A DNA stretch of 32,897 nucleotides from JBAPRR01 sp049281195 (GTDB lineage Bacteria; Actinomycetota; Acidimicrobiia; Acidimicrobiales; CAVXTF01), in contig JBAPRR010000258.1 of the NCBI GenBank assembly GCA_049281195.1, forward strand, positions 1-32,897, read 5' to 3'. The position numbers and the translations under genes are program-made. The notes beneath the pieces were generated by a model that searched no databases, was not told where the DNA came from, and saw only the letters and a program-made list of their open reading frames with translations. Positions within the stretch are counted from its first letter, which is position 1; every line of letters begins with the position of its first letter. Of the stretch, positions 6,578 to 14,594 are shown piece after piece.

Positions 6578-9500
6578 TCAGACGGTCTCCGCCACCGGGT
6601 GAGCGGAGCGGCGCTGCTCGAAGGGCTTGTGGCCCTTCACCTTCTGGCTGACAACCTTCGACGAGCCACCAGGCGTCATCGTCACGCCATAAAGAGCGTC
6701 GGCCGACTCCATGGTCCGCTTCTGGTGACTGACGACGAGGAGTTGTGCCTCGTCGCGGAACTCGTGCAGCAATCCTAAGAACCGATGGAGGTTCACGTCG
6801 TCGAGCGCAGCCTCCACCTCGTCGAGGACGTAGAACGGAGACGGACGGCTCCTGAACACCGCGAACAAAAAGGCCAGGGCCACCAGCGATCTTTCGCCAC
6901 CGGACAACAGTGAGAGCTTTCTCACCTGCTTACCTGCTGGACGCGCTTCGAGCTCGACGCCGGTACCGAGGGCATCCGTCGGCTCGGTGAGCGACAGCCT
7001 GCCCGCGCCACCCGGGAACATCGATGCGACCAGAACCTGAAAATGACGGTCCACATCGGCGAATGCCTCTGCGAAGAGCCGGGCGATCTCGTCGTCCACG
7101 GTGCGGATGACCTGCTGGAGCTCGCGCCGCGCGCGACGCACATCGTCGACCTCGCGCTCGAGAAATTCGTTGCGCTCCTCGAGGGCAGAAAGCTCCTCCG
7201 CCGCGAGCGGATTGATCGGCCCCATCTTCTGAAGCTCGGATTGGAGCTGCGAGGCGCGCTGAGCGGGTTTCATCCCTTCGTCGAGATCGGGACACTCGGC
7301 ATTCAACGCGTCCTCCGGAGTGGAGTCGAGCTCGCGCTCGAGTGCCTCGCTCGCGGCTTGATGGCGCGCACCTACTTCTGCAAGCTCGATGTCGCACTTC
7401 TGATGGCCATCGCGCACGTTCGAGATCCGCTCATCGGTGGCGATCCGGCGCCGTCTCAGATCCTCGAGACGTGCACCGCCCGCGCGCAACAGCTCGACCT
7501 GCCGGTCGCGAAGCTCCTGTAGTTGCGCGGCAACCGATTCCACACGGACCCTGTGTGCCTCGACCACCTTTCCGAGACGTTCGACTGCGAGGGTGTCGCT
7601 CTCGATCCGGCGACGGCGCTCCTCCGCCGCCGAGCGCTCCTCGGCGTGCCCGGCGAGCCGCCGCTCCACATCAACGAGTCGCGAGCCGAGCACCTGGCGA
7701 CGTTCGGCGGCGGCACCGGCGCGCACCTGCACGTCATTGCGTCTGTCGACGAGCGAGGAGCGGCGTTGCGCGAACTCGGCTCTCACCGCTTCTGCTTCCG
7801 CCGCATTTCGGGCGGTCTCGGCGGCCACCTCGGAGAGGTGCGCGACCTCGCTTCTGAGCTGTTCCAGGTCGGTCTCACCGGAGCGGATACGCGCATCGAG
7901 CCCGGTCTTTTCGACGTCGTCCTTCGCGATCTCATCTTCGAGGGTTCGCGCCACCGCCGCAGACTGGTCGACCGAACGCTGAGCCTCGTTGCGGCGTGAC
8001 TCGACCACCGAAAGATTCGTCTGGGCCGTCGCAACCGCCCGTTTGGCTTCTACGACACCTTCTCGCGCCGCGTGCACTACGGCTTTTTGAGATGCGACTT
8101 CCTCTTGGCATTCGATGGCGAGACGGCGCGCCTCGACGACAGCAGCGGGAGTGAGTCCCCGTGCCGCGGCACCGACCGTCCATCCGCCTTTGGAGAAGCG
8201 GTCGCCGTCTGCGGTGAGGATGACCAACTCCGGATGTTCCAGGGCGATCTCGGCAGCACGTTCCCAACCGGAGGAAACCACGTAAGCATCGGCTAGAAGA
8301 GCATCGAGGAGCTTCTGGACCTGGGCTACCGAAGTCCGGACATGGGAAAGAAGCGGCTCGGCTCCGTTGATCTCGACCGATGGCACCGTCGGCGTGCCGG
8401 CGCCATCGCCGCGGCTCATGCCGTTTCCGTTTCCGTTGCCATTGCCGTTCCCGTGTCCATTTACGAGACCGCCACCATGCAGCGGGCCGGCAGGCGAGTG
8501 AAACGCATTCGTAGGCGATACAAAGGTAGGAGTGACCGACTTGGTGGGGAGCAAAGTCCCCGCCACGCGCTGCGCACGAAGCAACGCCACTGCGTTGGTC
8601 ATGTGCCGGCCGTCGACCACCACCGATTCGAGCGAAGTCATGATCGCCGCTTCGAACGCGTCCTCAAAGTCGTCTTCCACCTCGACGAGGTCTTCGAGCG
8701 ATCCGAGCACTCCCGCGGCGCCCGAAAGCGTCTTCAGCCCGTCCGATCCCTTCAGCTCGCGAAGTGCGCTGGCGAGGCTTTCCGCTCTCACCTCGGCGCG
8801 GTCTTGTCGGCGTCCGGCCTCGATGGCGTGCTCCTCGGCTTGCTTGAGACGGTGCTCCGCATTTTCCAGATCTGCATCGGCATCCACTTTGCGTGCCGAC
8901 AGGTCGGCGATACGCGTAGCGATGGTGCCGAGCTCGTCCTTGAGCTCTTCCTGCTCACGGAGAAGGGTCTGCAGCCGGGCGTTGGTCACCTGACGGCTCT
9001 CTGTCAGTCGCCTCAGGTGGTCGCGGTCGAGATCGAGCGCCTTTTGGACCGCATCGAGACGGGCGCCCGCCATCGCCTGGGCTTCACGGGCGGAGCGGAC
9101 TTCCGACTGGTCAGGGAGGGTCTCGAGCGTTCGACCTTCCTGCAACAGCTCTGCCTCTTGGGACGCGAGAATCGCGAGCTCGGATCGAAGCTCACCAACT
9201 GCTGTGTCTGTTTGCCCGAGCTCTTCTGTCAAGCGCGCGGCATCTGATTCGAGCGAAGAGACGACATCGACATCCGCGGCTGCGGCCAACGCGCGTTCGA
9301 GTGAGCGGCGGCGCTCACCGAGCAGGCTCGCCAGTCCGACGCAACGCTCGACCAGTCCCTGTGTGCGGCCGAGGCCGGTCACCAGATCCTCATCGTCACG
9401 TGACGACAGCTCCGCGGTGGCCTGCTCGATCGCGGAATCGATCTGGGCCAGCTCGTCTCTCAGTTGCGCGGCTTCGCGCTGTAACTGTTCTCGCGAGCTG

Positions 9501-10234
9501 GCGGCGGTTCTGAGACGGTCGTTCAACGAGACGAGCTCCCGACCGGCCAGGAACAGACGCAGCGCCCGTAGCTCTTCTGTCAGCCGGCCGTAAGAACGCG
9601 CCGCAGAGGCCTGCTTTTCGAGAGGACGTATCTGCCTGCGGAGCTCGCGGATCAGGTCGGCCAGACGTTCGAGATTCTCGTCAGCAGCTGCCAGTCGTCG
9701 CTCGGCACGCTCGCGCCGACGGCGGTGCTTCAAGACACCGGCCGCTTCTTCTATGACCGCCCGGCGGTCCTCTGGACGAGCGTTCAGGATCTGGTCGAGC
9801 TGACCTTGTCCCACGATCAGGTGCTGTGTACGACCGACACCGGAGTCCGAAAGCAATTCCTGGATGTCGAGCAATCTGCACGGCTGCCCGTTTATGGCGT
9901 ACTCGCTTTCGCCCGAGCGAAACAGGGTCCGCGTGATCGTTATCTCGGCGAGACCGCCGGGAAGACGCCCTGCTCTGTTGTCGATGGTTAGCGCTACTTC
10001 TGCGCGACCGAGGGCGGGCCTGTCGGAAGACCCGGCGAAGATCACGTCTTCCATCTTCGAGCCGCGTAGAGCCCTCGGTCCCTGAGCACCGAGGACCCAC
10101 GCGATCGAATCGACGACGTTTGACTTGCCGCTGCCGTTAGGCCCTACGACGACGGTGACGCCGGGTTCAAGACTCAGGGTCACCGGGTCCGCGAAGGACT
10201 TGAAGCCCTTCAGCGTCAGGGATTTCAGGAACAC
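6578..10234 (-). CDS. smc: Chromosome segregation ATPase Smc
   Basis: Smc is the ATPase of condensin and organises the chromosome by loop extrusion with ScpA and ScpB. The head is split. The N-terminal part carries the Walker A GPNGSGKSNV (31-40). The C-terminal part carries the ABC signature LSGGERSLVAL (1110-1120) and Walker B FYVLDE (1134-1139). Long coiled coils (about 165-490 and 690-1040) flank a hinge around residues 495-680. The 1218 residues are typical. It starts with GTG, MFLKSLTLKGFKSF. The hinge carries an unusual Gly-Asn repeat (residues 592-605). The gene follows sodN on the same strand by 54 bases and precedes ftsY. Confidence 0.98.
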   Translation of the reverse strand: MFLKSLTLKGFKSFADPVTLSLEPGVTVVVGPNGSGKSNVVDSIAWVLGAQGPRALRGSKMEDVIFAGSSDRPALGRAEVALTIDNRAGRLPGGLAEITITRTLFRSGESEYAINGQPCRLLDIQELLSDSGVGRTQHLIVGQGQLDQILNARPEDRRAVIEEAAGVLKHRRRRERAERRLAAADENLERLADLIRELRRQIRPLEKQASAARSYGRLTEELRALRLFLAGRELVSLNDRLRTAASSREQLQREAAQLRDELAQIDSAIEQATAELSSRDDEDLVTGLGRTQGLVERCVGLASLLGERRRSLERALAAAADVDVVSSLESDAARLTEELGQTDTAVGELRSELAILASQEAELLQEGRTLETLPDQSEVRSAREAQAMAGARLDAVQKALDLDRDHLRRLTESRQVTNARLQTLLREQEELKDELGTIATRIADLSARKVDADADLENAEHRLKQAEEHAIEAGRRQDRAEVRAESLASALRELKGSDGLKTLSGAAGVLGSLEDLVEVEDDFEDAFEAAIMTSLESVVVDGRHMTNAVALLRAQRVAGTLLPTKSVTPTFVSPTNAFHSPAGPLHGGGLVNGHGNGNGNGNGNGMSRGDGAGTPTVPSVEINGAEPLLSHVRTSVAQVQKLLDALLADAYVVSSGWERAAEIALEHPELVILTADGDRFSKGGWTVGAAARGLTPAAVVEARRLAIECQEEVASQKAVVHAAREGVVEAKRAVATAQTNLSVVESRRNEAQRSVDQSAAVARTLEDEIAKDDVEKTGLDARIRSGETDLEQLRSEVAHLSEVAAETARNAAEAEAVRAEFAQRRSSLVDRRNDVQVRAGAAAERRQVLGSRLVDVERRLAGHAEERSAAEERRRRIESDTLAVERLGKVVEAHRVRVESVAAQLQELRDRQVELLRAGGARLEDLRRRRIATDERISNVRDGHQKCDIELAEVGARHQAASEALERELDSTPEDALNAECPDLDEGMKPAQRASQLQSELQKMGPINPLAAEELSALEERNEFLEREVDDVRRARRELQQVIRTVDDEIARLFAEAFADVDRHFQVLVASMFPGGAGRLSLTEPTDALGTGVELEARPAGKQVRKLSLLSGGERSLVALAFLFAVFRSRPSPFYVLDEVEAALDDVNLHRFLGLLHEFRDEAQLLVVSHQKRTMESADALYGVTMTPGGSSKVVSQKVKGHKPFEQRRSAHPVAETV
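8420..8461 (-). repeat. Hexanucleotide repeat encoding a Gly-Asn tract in the Smc hinge
   Basis: About seven degenerate 6-base units (coding-strand GGAAAC, GGCAAC, GGCAAT and similar) encode Asn-Gly pairs at Smc residues 592-605, interrupted once by His594. The repeat keeps the frame. It sits in a longer stretch of Gly, Asn, Ser and Pro between the two halves of the hinge. Such tracts can change in length by slippage in whole units without a frameshift. Confidence 0.85.
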
Positions 10235-10288
10235 CGCGTCACCCTATCGGCCACCAACTAGGGATTGGTGGTCTGCCCGGGTCCCTGA

Positions 10289-10708
10289 TCAGCCCTTCTT
10301 CGTGTCCCAGAAAATCGTGTCGATTTCCTTGATCTGGGCCAGAAGATCATCTGCAACAGCCGGGTCGTTCGTCTTCTTCGCCTCGCCGGCAGTTTTGGTC
10401 GCCTTCCAGAAGATGTCGTGAAGTTGGGGATACTTCTGAAGGTGCTCAGGCTTGAAGTAGTCGGTCCAAAGAACCCACAGGTGGTGCTTGACCAGGTCGG
10501 CGCGCTCTTCTTTTATGAACGTGGCACGCGTCTTGAAGACGTCGTCATTCGAGTCGTTGAACTTCGTAATGCAGTTTTTGTCGGACTCGGCCTCGATGCG
10601 GGCCTGTGCGGGGTCGTAGACGCCGCAGGGCAGGTCGCAGTGCGCCTGAACCGTGGCCGGTGGGCTGACACGATCGAGGGCGCCAAGCAGGCGATCGGCG
10701 ATGCGCAT
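10289..10708 (-). CDS. sodN: Nickel-containing superoxide dismutase
   Basis: NiSOD disproportionates superoxide in the cytoplasm with a nickel ion bound by the N-terminal hook. The hook HCDLPCGVYDP is present at residues 23-33, and its ligands His1, Cys2 and Cys6 and the gating Tyr9 (mature numbering) are all intact. It is preceded by a 22-residue leader that must be cleaved to expose His1, leaving a 117-residue mature enzyme, the same length as the Streptomyces protein. The ATG at 10708 is chosen because GGAG lies 10 bases upstream and the leader then has normal size. The gene for the likely leader peptidase (sodX) is divergent and 57 bases away. Confidence 0.97.
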   Translation of the reverse strand: MRIADRLLGALDRVSPPATVQAHCDLPCGVYDPAQARIEAESDKNCITKFNDSNDDVFKTRATFIKEERADLVKHHLWVLWTDYFKPEHLQKYPQLHDIFWKATKTAGEAKKTNDPAVADDLLAQIKEIDTIFWDTKKG

Positions 10709-10792
10709 TTGAGCAGTGCTCCTTCGTTCTGTTGGGATTGACTTTGAGGTGGATGAATCAGGTGGATGGACTGTGTTGATTTCGTGATCCAC
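10709..10792. promoter_or_regulatory. Divergent sodN/sodX control region with direct repeats
   Basis: Only 57 bases separate the sodN and sodX starts, so promoters and operators of both must lie here or inside the sodX 5' end. The 9-mer AGGTGGATG occurs twice, at 10747-10755 and 10760-10768, a 13-base period. GTGGAT at 10762-10767 also finds its inverse ATCCAC at 10787-10792. No clear -35/-10 pair and no published Nur-type box were recognised. The repeats are candidates for a metal- or redox-responsive regulator; this is inference. Confidence 0.4.
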
Positions 10793-11227
10793 TCCCACCT
10801 TACCCAGCACCGTCGCGTCGTCGCAGCGGGGACGTCCCTGGTCGCGGGGCTTTTGGTTGCTCTTTTGATCCTGAGGCCGCGGCGTTTCGTGGTTGCAGGG
10901 CCGAGCATGCTGCCCACGCTCGAAGCCGGCGACAGGCTGCTCGTGGCCAGGATCGGGCGACCCGGTGCGGGAGATCTGGTGGTACTCAGGGATCCGGCCA
11001 GCAGGTCGCGGCTCATCTGCAAGCGGGTCGTCAGCTCAGATGGGAGACACGTCGTCGTGCGCGGCGACAACGCAGAAGCGAGCACGGACAGCCGGGCGTT
11101 CGGCCCTGTGCCCGTCGAGCAGGTGCTGGGGCGGGTGATCCGTCGCTACTGGCCGTCGGACGAGCCGCAACCACAGGGCGCTCGACTGCGCACGAGCAAA
11201 GCCCGATCAGATAGACGGCGGACCTGA
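10766..11227 (+). CDS. sodX: Signal peptidase S26-type NiSOD maturation protease (SodX-like)
   Basis: This is a 153-residue S26-family serine peptidase. One membrane helix lies at about residues 19-37. The catalytic Ser motif GPSMLPTLEAGDRLLV follows, then the general-base Lys in ICKRVV and the box VRGDNAEASTDSRAFGPVP, all of type I signal peptidases. Its position next to sodN and its small size match SodX, which removes the NiSOD leader. The start is uncertain: ATG 10766 abuts a Shine-Dalgarno-like AGGTGG and falls in a repeat, and GTG 10784 is in frame. SodX genes commonly follow sodN in tandem; here the pair is divergent. Confidence 0.88.
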   Translation: MDCVDFVIHSHLTQHRRVVAAGTSLVAGLLVALLILRPRRFVVAGPSMLPTLEAGDRLLVARIGRPGAGDLVVLRDPASRSRLICKRVVSSDGRHVVVRGDNAEASTDSRAFGPVPVEQVLGRVIRRYWPSDEPQPQGARLRTSKARSDRRRT

Positions 11228-11241
11228 GGCCCAGGGCCGGG

Positions 11242-11255
11242 GCCCGGACCCGGGC
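11242..11255. terminator. GC-rich palindrome between convergent sodX and mutM
   Basis: GCCCGG-AC-CCGGGC is a perfect 6-bp inverted repeat that fills most of the 28 bases between the stops of sodX and mutM. A weaker GGCCC-rich repeat precedes it. No T-run follows on either strand, so it may be a T-less or bidirectional terminator. Confidence 0.4.
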
Positions 11256-12098
11256 TCAGACCTGGCAGGTCTCGCACATGAACGTGGACCTGCCGTTCAC
11301 CTTCAGGCGCACGAGCGGGTGCCTGCACCGTCGACACGGCTGGCCTTCGCGGTCGTAGACCTGATGCTGGCCCTGGTAGTCGCCGACCGCGCCGAACAGG
11401 TCGCGGTACTGCTCGTCGGCGAGAGAGGACCCTCGGTGCTTTATGGCCTCGGCCAACGTCTCGATCATGCCCCGGTACAGGCGCCTGACCTCCTGCGCGG
11501 ACAGCGAGTCCGACAGGCGGTCGTATCTGAGACCCGCGGCGAAGAGGATCTCGTCCGAATAGATGTTCCCGATTCCTGCCACGAATTGCTGATCCATCAG
11601 AAGTGTCTTGAGCTGCGTGTGGCGCTTATCGAGGAGGGCGCCGAAGCGGGTCCAGCTCATCACGTCGTCCACGGGATCGAAGCCCAGATGTTCCAACTCG
11701 GGAACGGCCTTGTCCAGATCCTCCGCGCGCGTGACGAACATCTCGCCGAAAGTGCGCGGGTCGACGAAACGGATCTGCCCGCTCTGGGTGAAGGTGATCA
11801 CCACATGGGTGTGCTTGACCAACGGCTCCTTGTGTGACTTGGCTCTCAACAGCTGCCCGCTCATCCCGAGATGCACGACCAGCACGTCCTTGTCGGTGTC
11901 GAGATCGATGAGGAGGTACTTGCCCGCTCTGTGGATGGCCAGGACCTTGCGCCCCTCGACGCGATTTATGAATTCTTCCTTGTTCTCGTGACGTCGGACC
12001 GAGCGTGGAAGGAAGACTTCGACCGACTTGATGCGTTTGGAGACGATCTCTTTCTCGAGGTCCCTTTTGATGGTCTCTACTTCGGGAAGCTCAGGCAT
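11256..12098 (-). CDS. mutM: Formamidopyrimidine-DNA glycosylase
   Basis: Fpg/MutM removes 8-oxoguanine and formamidopyrimidines and cuts the abasic site by beta/delta elimination. The N-terminal MPELPEVETIKRDL gives the catalytic Pro2 and Glu3. HRAGKYLL holds the conserved Lys. QQFVAGIGNIYSDEILF is the helix-two-turn-helix. The C-terminal zinc finger is complete: C-x2-C-x16-C-x2-C, ending CETCQV. The 280 residues are normal. The first 8 bases overlap the end of rnc, giving the common rnc-mutM pair. A role in oxidative damage repair fits its position beside superoxide dismutase, though the rnc-mutM-smc order is conserved for other reasons. Confidence 0.98.
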   Translation of the reverse strand: MPELPEVETIKRDLEKEIVSKRIKSVEVFLPRSVRRHENKEEFINRVEGRKVLAIHRAGKYLLIDLDTDKDVLVVHLGMSGQLLRAKSHKEPLVKHTHVVITFTQSGQIRFVDPRTFGEMFVTRAEDLDKAVPELEHLGFDPVDDVMSWTRFGALLDKRHTQLKTLLMDQQFVAGIGNIYSDEILFAAGLRYDRLSDSLSAQEVRRLYRGMIETLAEAIKHRGSSLADEQYRDLFGAVGDYQGQHQVYDREGQPCRRCRHPLVRLKVNGRSTFMCETCQV

Positions 12099-12837
12099 CT
12101 TGCGCGAGTGCTCCCTCTGTTGCCGCTCCGGAGCCGATCGGTTCGGTCCCGTTTTCGTGGGACAGCTCTTTGGACGCGGCGCGTGCCGCGGCCTGCTCGG
12201 CGTCTTTCTTCGAGCGACCTTCGCCCTGTCCCACCAGGCGGCCGGCCACGTAGACGCTCGCGCTGAACCGCCTGTCGTGATCGGGTCCGGACCCGACCAC
12301 CTCGTAGCGGGGGGCGTGGCCGTGCATGTGCACTACGAATTCCTGCAGTCTGGTCTTGTGGTCCTCAGCCCCCGGACCAGCGGCGGCCACCGCGATCCGC
12401 GTCCCGAGGACGTCCATGACGAACTGCTGGGCCGGTCCCCAGCCACCGTCGAGGTAGATCGCTCCGATCAACGCCTCGAAGGAGTCAGCGAGTATCGAAG
12501 GCTTGCGCCTGCCGCCCGACGCCTCCTCTCCCCGCCCCAGGCGCAGGGCAGATCCGAGATCGAGCTCCACAGCCAGCTCGGCGAGCACGTTGGTGTTCAC
12601 CACCGCGGCGCGCACCTGAGCCATGTCACCCTCGGTCGACGCCGGGTACGAGCGGTAGCAGTGGTCGGCCACGACGAGCCCGAGCACGGCGTCGCCCAGG
12701 AATTCGAGACGCTCGTTGGACGGGCTTCCGCCGGCCTCTGCGCACCACGAGCGGTGCGACAGCGCCTGAGCCAGAAGCGACGGGTCGTCAAAGGGACGCC
12801 CGAGCCGGTCGATCAACTCGAGCAACGGAGCATCCAC
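12091..12837 (-). CDS. rnc: Ribonuclease III
   Basis: RNase III cuts double-stranded RNA, including the rRNA precursor stems and structured mRNAs. The signature NERLEFLGDAVLGL is at residues 41-54, with the acidic residues Glu42, Glu45 and Asp49. The second catalytic box ADSFEALIGAIYLDGG lies near residue 117. A C-terminal dsRNA-binding domain runs from HKTRLQEFV to SKKDAEQAAARAA (about 160-225). After it comes a short Gly/Ala-rich tail. The 248-residue length is typical. Upstream, 44 bases separate it from acpP; downstream it overlaps mutM. Confidence 0.98.
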   Translation of the reverse strand: MDAPLLELIDRLGRPFDDPSLLAQALSHRSWCAEAGGSPSNERLEFLGDAVLGLVVADHCYRSYPASTEGDMAQVRAAVVNTNVLAELAVELDLGSALRLGRGEEASGGRRKPSILADSFEALIGAIYLDGGWGPAQQFVMDVLGTRIAVAAAGPGAEDHKTRLQEFVVHMHGHAPRYEVVGSGPDHDRRFSASVYVAGRLVGQGEGRSKKDAEQAAARAASKELSHENGTEPIGSGAATEGALAQDA

Positions 12838-12881
12838 GGATGCGTCCGATGATCCGCCAGATTGCGTCGGGTGTGTGCTCG

Positions 12882-13178
12882 TCAGCCAGCTCCGAGCTTT
12901 GCGACCACGTAGTCGACCGCGTCCCGCACGGTCCGGAGCTCCTCGAGGTCCTCGTCTTCGATCCGGAAACCGACCGAACGCTCTCCGAGCTCTTCTTCCA
13001 GGGCCTCGACCAGCTCGATGAGGGCAAGAGAGTCGGCGTCGAGGTCCTCGGAGAACGAGTCGGACTCCCCGATCTTGGACGGCTCGATCTCGAGAATGTC
13101 TGCTAGCTGGTCTCTTATGAGCTCGAACACCTCCTGGCGATCGGGCGGACCCTTCTCGACGTGCGTCTCGGCCGGCAC
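12882..13178 (-). CDS. acpP: Acyl carrier protein
   Basis: This acidic protein of 98 residues has the DADSLALIEL motif. Ser50 is the site for 4'-phosphopantetheine, which the coenzyme A made through CoaD upstream supplies. The helical pattern VFELIRDQLADILEI and VEALEEELG is that of fatty acid synthase ACP. It has about 15 extra residues at the N-terminus compared with the usual 77-80. The start is GTG with AGGAGA upstream. It lies between plsX and rnc, an order shared with many bacteria, and carries the acyl groups that PlsX converts to acyl-phosphate. Confidence 0.96.
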   Translation of the reverse strand: MPAETHVEKGPPDRQEVFELIRDQLADILEIEPSKIGESDSFSEDLDADSLALIELVEALEEELGERSVGFRIEDEDLEELRTVRDAVDYVVAKLGAG

Positions 13179-13210
13179 AATTTCTCCTGTGTTCAGGTTC
13201 TGATGATTTG

Positions 13211-13216
13211 ATTTTA
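13211..13216 (-). promoter_or_regulatory. Candidate -10 box for acpP
   Basis: The 118 bases between plsX and acpP contain one AT-rich island. On the minus strand it reads GGGTAAAATCAAATCATC; TAAAAT differs by one base from the sigma-70 type -10 consensus. It lies 33 bases before the acpP GTG, leaving a short leader that holds the AGGAGA ribosome site. No good -35 is visible at 16-18 bases, so this is a weak call for an internal promoter serving acpP-rnc-mutM. Confidence 0.35.
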
Positions 13217-13296
13217 CCCAGACAGGATTCTCAGGCCCGGGGTGGAAATTCAGATGCGGGATTCGGTCAGGCTCCGGACATTGAGCCGCAGGTCGG

Positions 13297-14310
13297 TCAC
13301 TCGCCGGCCGCAGGAGGTGCCACGGCCCTGGTGAGCCGGCCGACCAGGTCGCCGGTCACGGCCTCGTGAGCGACCCTCACCGCGTTGACGATGGCTCGGG
13401 CATTCGAGGAGCCGTGACTGATGACGCACACCCCGGACACCCCGAGGAGCACCGCACCTCCCGTGCCGTCAGGGTCGAGATCGTCCGCCAGCGGCGCCAG
13501 ATGAGGCATCAGAACCTCGGCGGCCCTTTTGGTGTCCTCGTTGACCGAGAACACCTCGAGCAGGAGGTTCATGAAGAACTTGAGCGATCCCTCGAGCGTC
13601 TTCAGAGCCACGTTTCCGGTGAAGCCGTCTGTGACCACGACATCGGCGGTGGCAGGAAGCAGGTCGCGACCCTCGACGTTTCCCACGAAGTTCAGATCGG
13701 GAAGCTCGGCCAGAAGAGCATGGGTCTCTTTCACCAGGCCGGATCCCTTGGTGGGCTCCTCGCCGATCGACAAAAGGGCGACCGTCGGGGACTCGACCTG
13801 GTAGCGCTCCTGGGCGAATACCGAGCCCATCTGGGCGAACTGGACCAGCATCTGGGGGGTGCACTCGGCGTTTGCACCGGCGTCGAGAAGGAGGCTCGGG
13901 TGTGAGCCGACCCGCGGAATGGGCGTAGCGATCGCCGGTCGGGCGATCCCTTTGATGCGCCCCATCCGCAGAAGCGCGCTGGCCATGGTGGCCCCGGTGT
14001 TTCCCGCGGAGACCATGGCCGAAGCCCGGGAGTCGCGGACAGCCTCGGCCGCTCGGACGAGCGAAGAGTCCTTCTTGTGCCTGACCGCGGGGCCCGGATC
14101 GTCGTCCATCTCGATCACCTCGGACGCCTCGATGACGTCGAGGCCGAGGGTGTCGCCGATCGCGTCGCGACGGCCGACCAGTACGACTGGAACCCCGAGG
14201 ACGTCTTGAGCCTGACGCGCTCCGGCGACTATCTCGCTGGGCGCCTTGTCGCCCCCCATCGCGTCGACCGCCACCGGAAGTTCGGTGACGGCGCCGCCGG
14301 GAGCCGGCAT
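13297..14310 (-). CDS. plsX: Phosphate acyltransferase PlsX
   Basis: PlsX makes acyl-phosphate from acyl-ACP at the membrane surface, the donor PlsY uses to start phospholipid synthesis. The diagnostic N-terminus VAVDAMGGDKAPSEIVAGA is at about residues 13-31. It is followed by MVSAGNTGATMASALLRMGRIKG and, further on, LLDAGANAECTP and VVTDGFTGNVALKTLEG. The ATG at 14310 is preferred to upstream codons because it overlaps the rpmF stop by one base (TGATG) and gives a 337-residue protein, the family size. The gene sits between rpmF and acpP, the classical order rpmF-plsX-(fab)-acpP. Confidence 0.97.
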   Translation of the reverse strand: MPAPGGAVTELPVAVDAMGGDKAPSEIVAGARQAQDVLGVPVVLVGRRDAIGDTLGLDVIEASEVIEMDDDPGPAVRHKKDSSLVRAAEAVRDSRASAMVSAGNTGATMASALLRMGRIKGIARPAIATPIPRVGSHPSLLLDAGANAECTPQMLVQFAQMGSVFAQERYQVESPTVALLSIGEEPTKGSGLVKETHALLAELPDLNFVGNVEGRDLLPATADVVVTDGFTGNVALKTLEGSLKFFMNLLLEVFSVNEDTKRAAEVLMPHLAPLADDLDPDGTGGAVLLGVSGVCVISHGSSNARAIVNAVRVAHEAVTGDLVGRLTRAVAPPAAGE

Positions 14311-14489
14311 CAATCGATCTCTACGGCTTGCCGGCCCTTGTACCACCCGCAATGCGGGCACACCACGTGGGGCAGCTTCGCCTGGTGGCACTGCGGGCAC
14401 ACACTGCGTGCCGGCCTGCGGAGCACCCAGTTGGATGCCCGACGGCTTCGGCTCTTGGCTTTTGAGGTCTTCTTCTTGGGAACGGCCAT
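14310..14489 (-). CDS. rpmF: 50S ribosomal protein L32
   Basis: This 59-residue protein begins MAVPKKKTSKAKSRSRR, the L32 signature, followed by a zinc-ribbon: CPQC, then CPHC after 9 further residues. All four cysteines are present, so this is the zinc-binding form. L32 sits near the peptidyl-transferase region of the 50S subunit. The gene lies between the DUF177 gene and plsX, an order found across bacteria, and its stop overlaps the plsX start by one base. No clear Shine-Dalgarno precedes the ATG; instead the 8-mer AGTCCCGA occurs twice just upstream. Confidence 0.96.
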   Translation of the reverse strand: MAVPKKKTSKAKSRSRRASNWVLRRPARSVCPQCHQAKLPHVVCPHCGWYKGRQAVEID

Positions 14490-14594
14490 GTCGGGACTTT
14501 CTGGGTCGGGACTCTCAGGGTTCAGGGAACCGACAACGATACTTGCTGAGCGGGCATTGTGACCAAAGCGCGCTCGAGCGCCGCCGGGATCCGG
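14490..14594 (-). promoter_or_regulatory. Spacer between DUF177 gene and rpmF, with repeats
   Basis: The 105-base spacer holds a perfect 12-bp palindrome GCGCTCGAGCGC (14570-14581) just after the DUF177 stop. It also holds a direct repeat of AGTCCCGA (minus strand; 14506-14513 and 14491-14498), the second copy ending one base before the rpmF ATG. AAGTATCGT in the middle is a possible weak -10. The palindrome could act as a stabilising or processing hairpin between the two coding regions. None of this is certain. Confidence 0.3.

Noticed and set aside
8342..9247. 300-codon plus-strand frame opposite smc
   Set aside because: It lies fully inside smc on the other strand, has skewed Arg/Leu composition and no ribosome site or homology. 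GC-rich DNA often has such antisense open frames.
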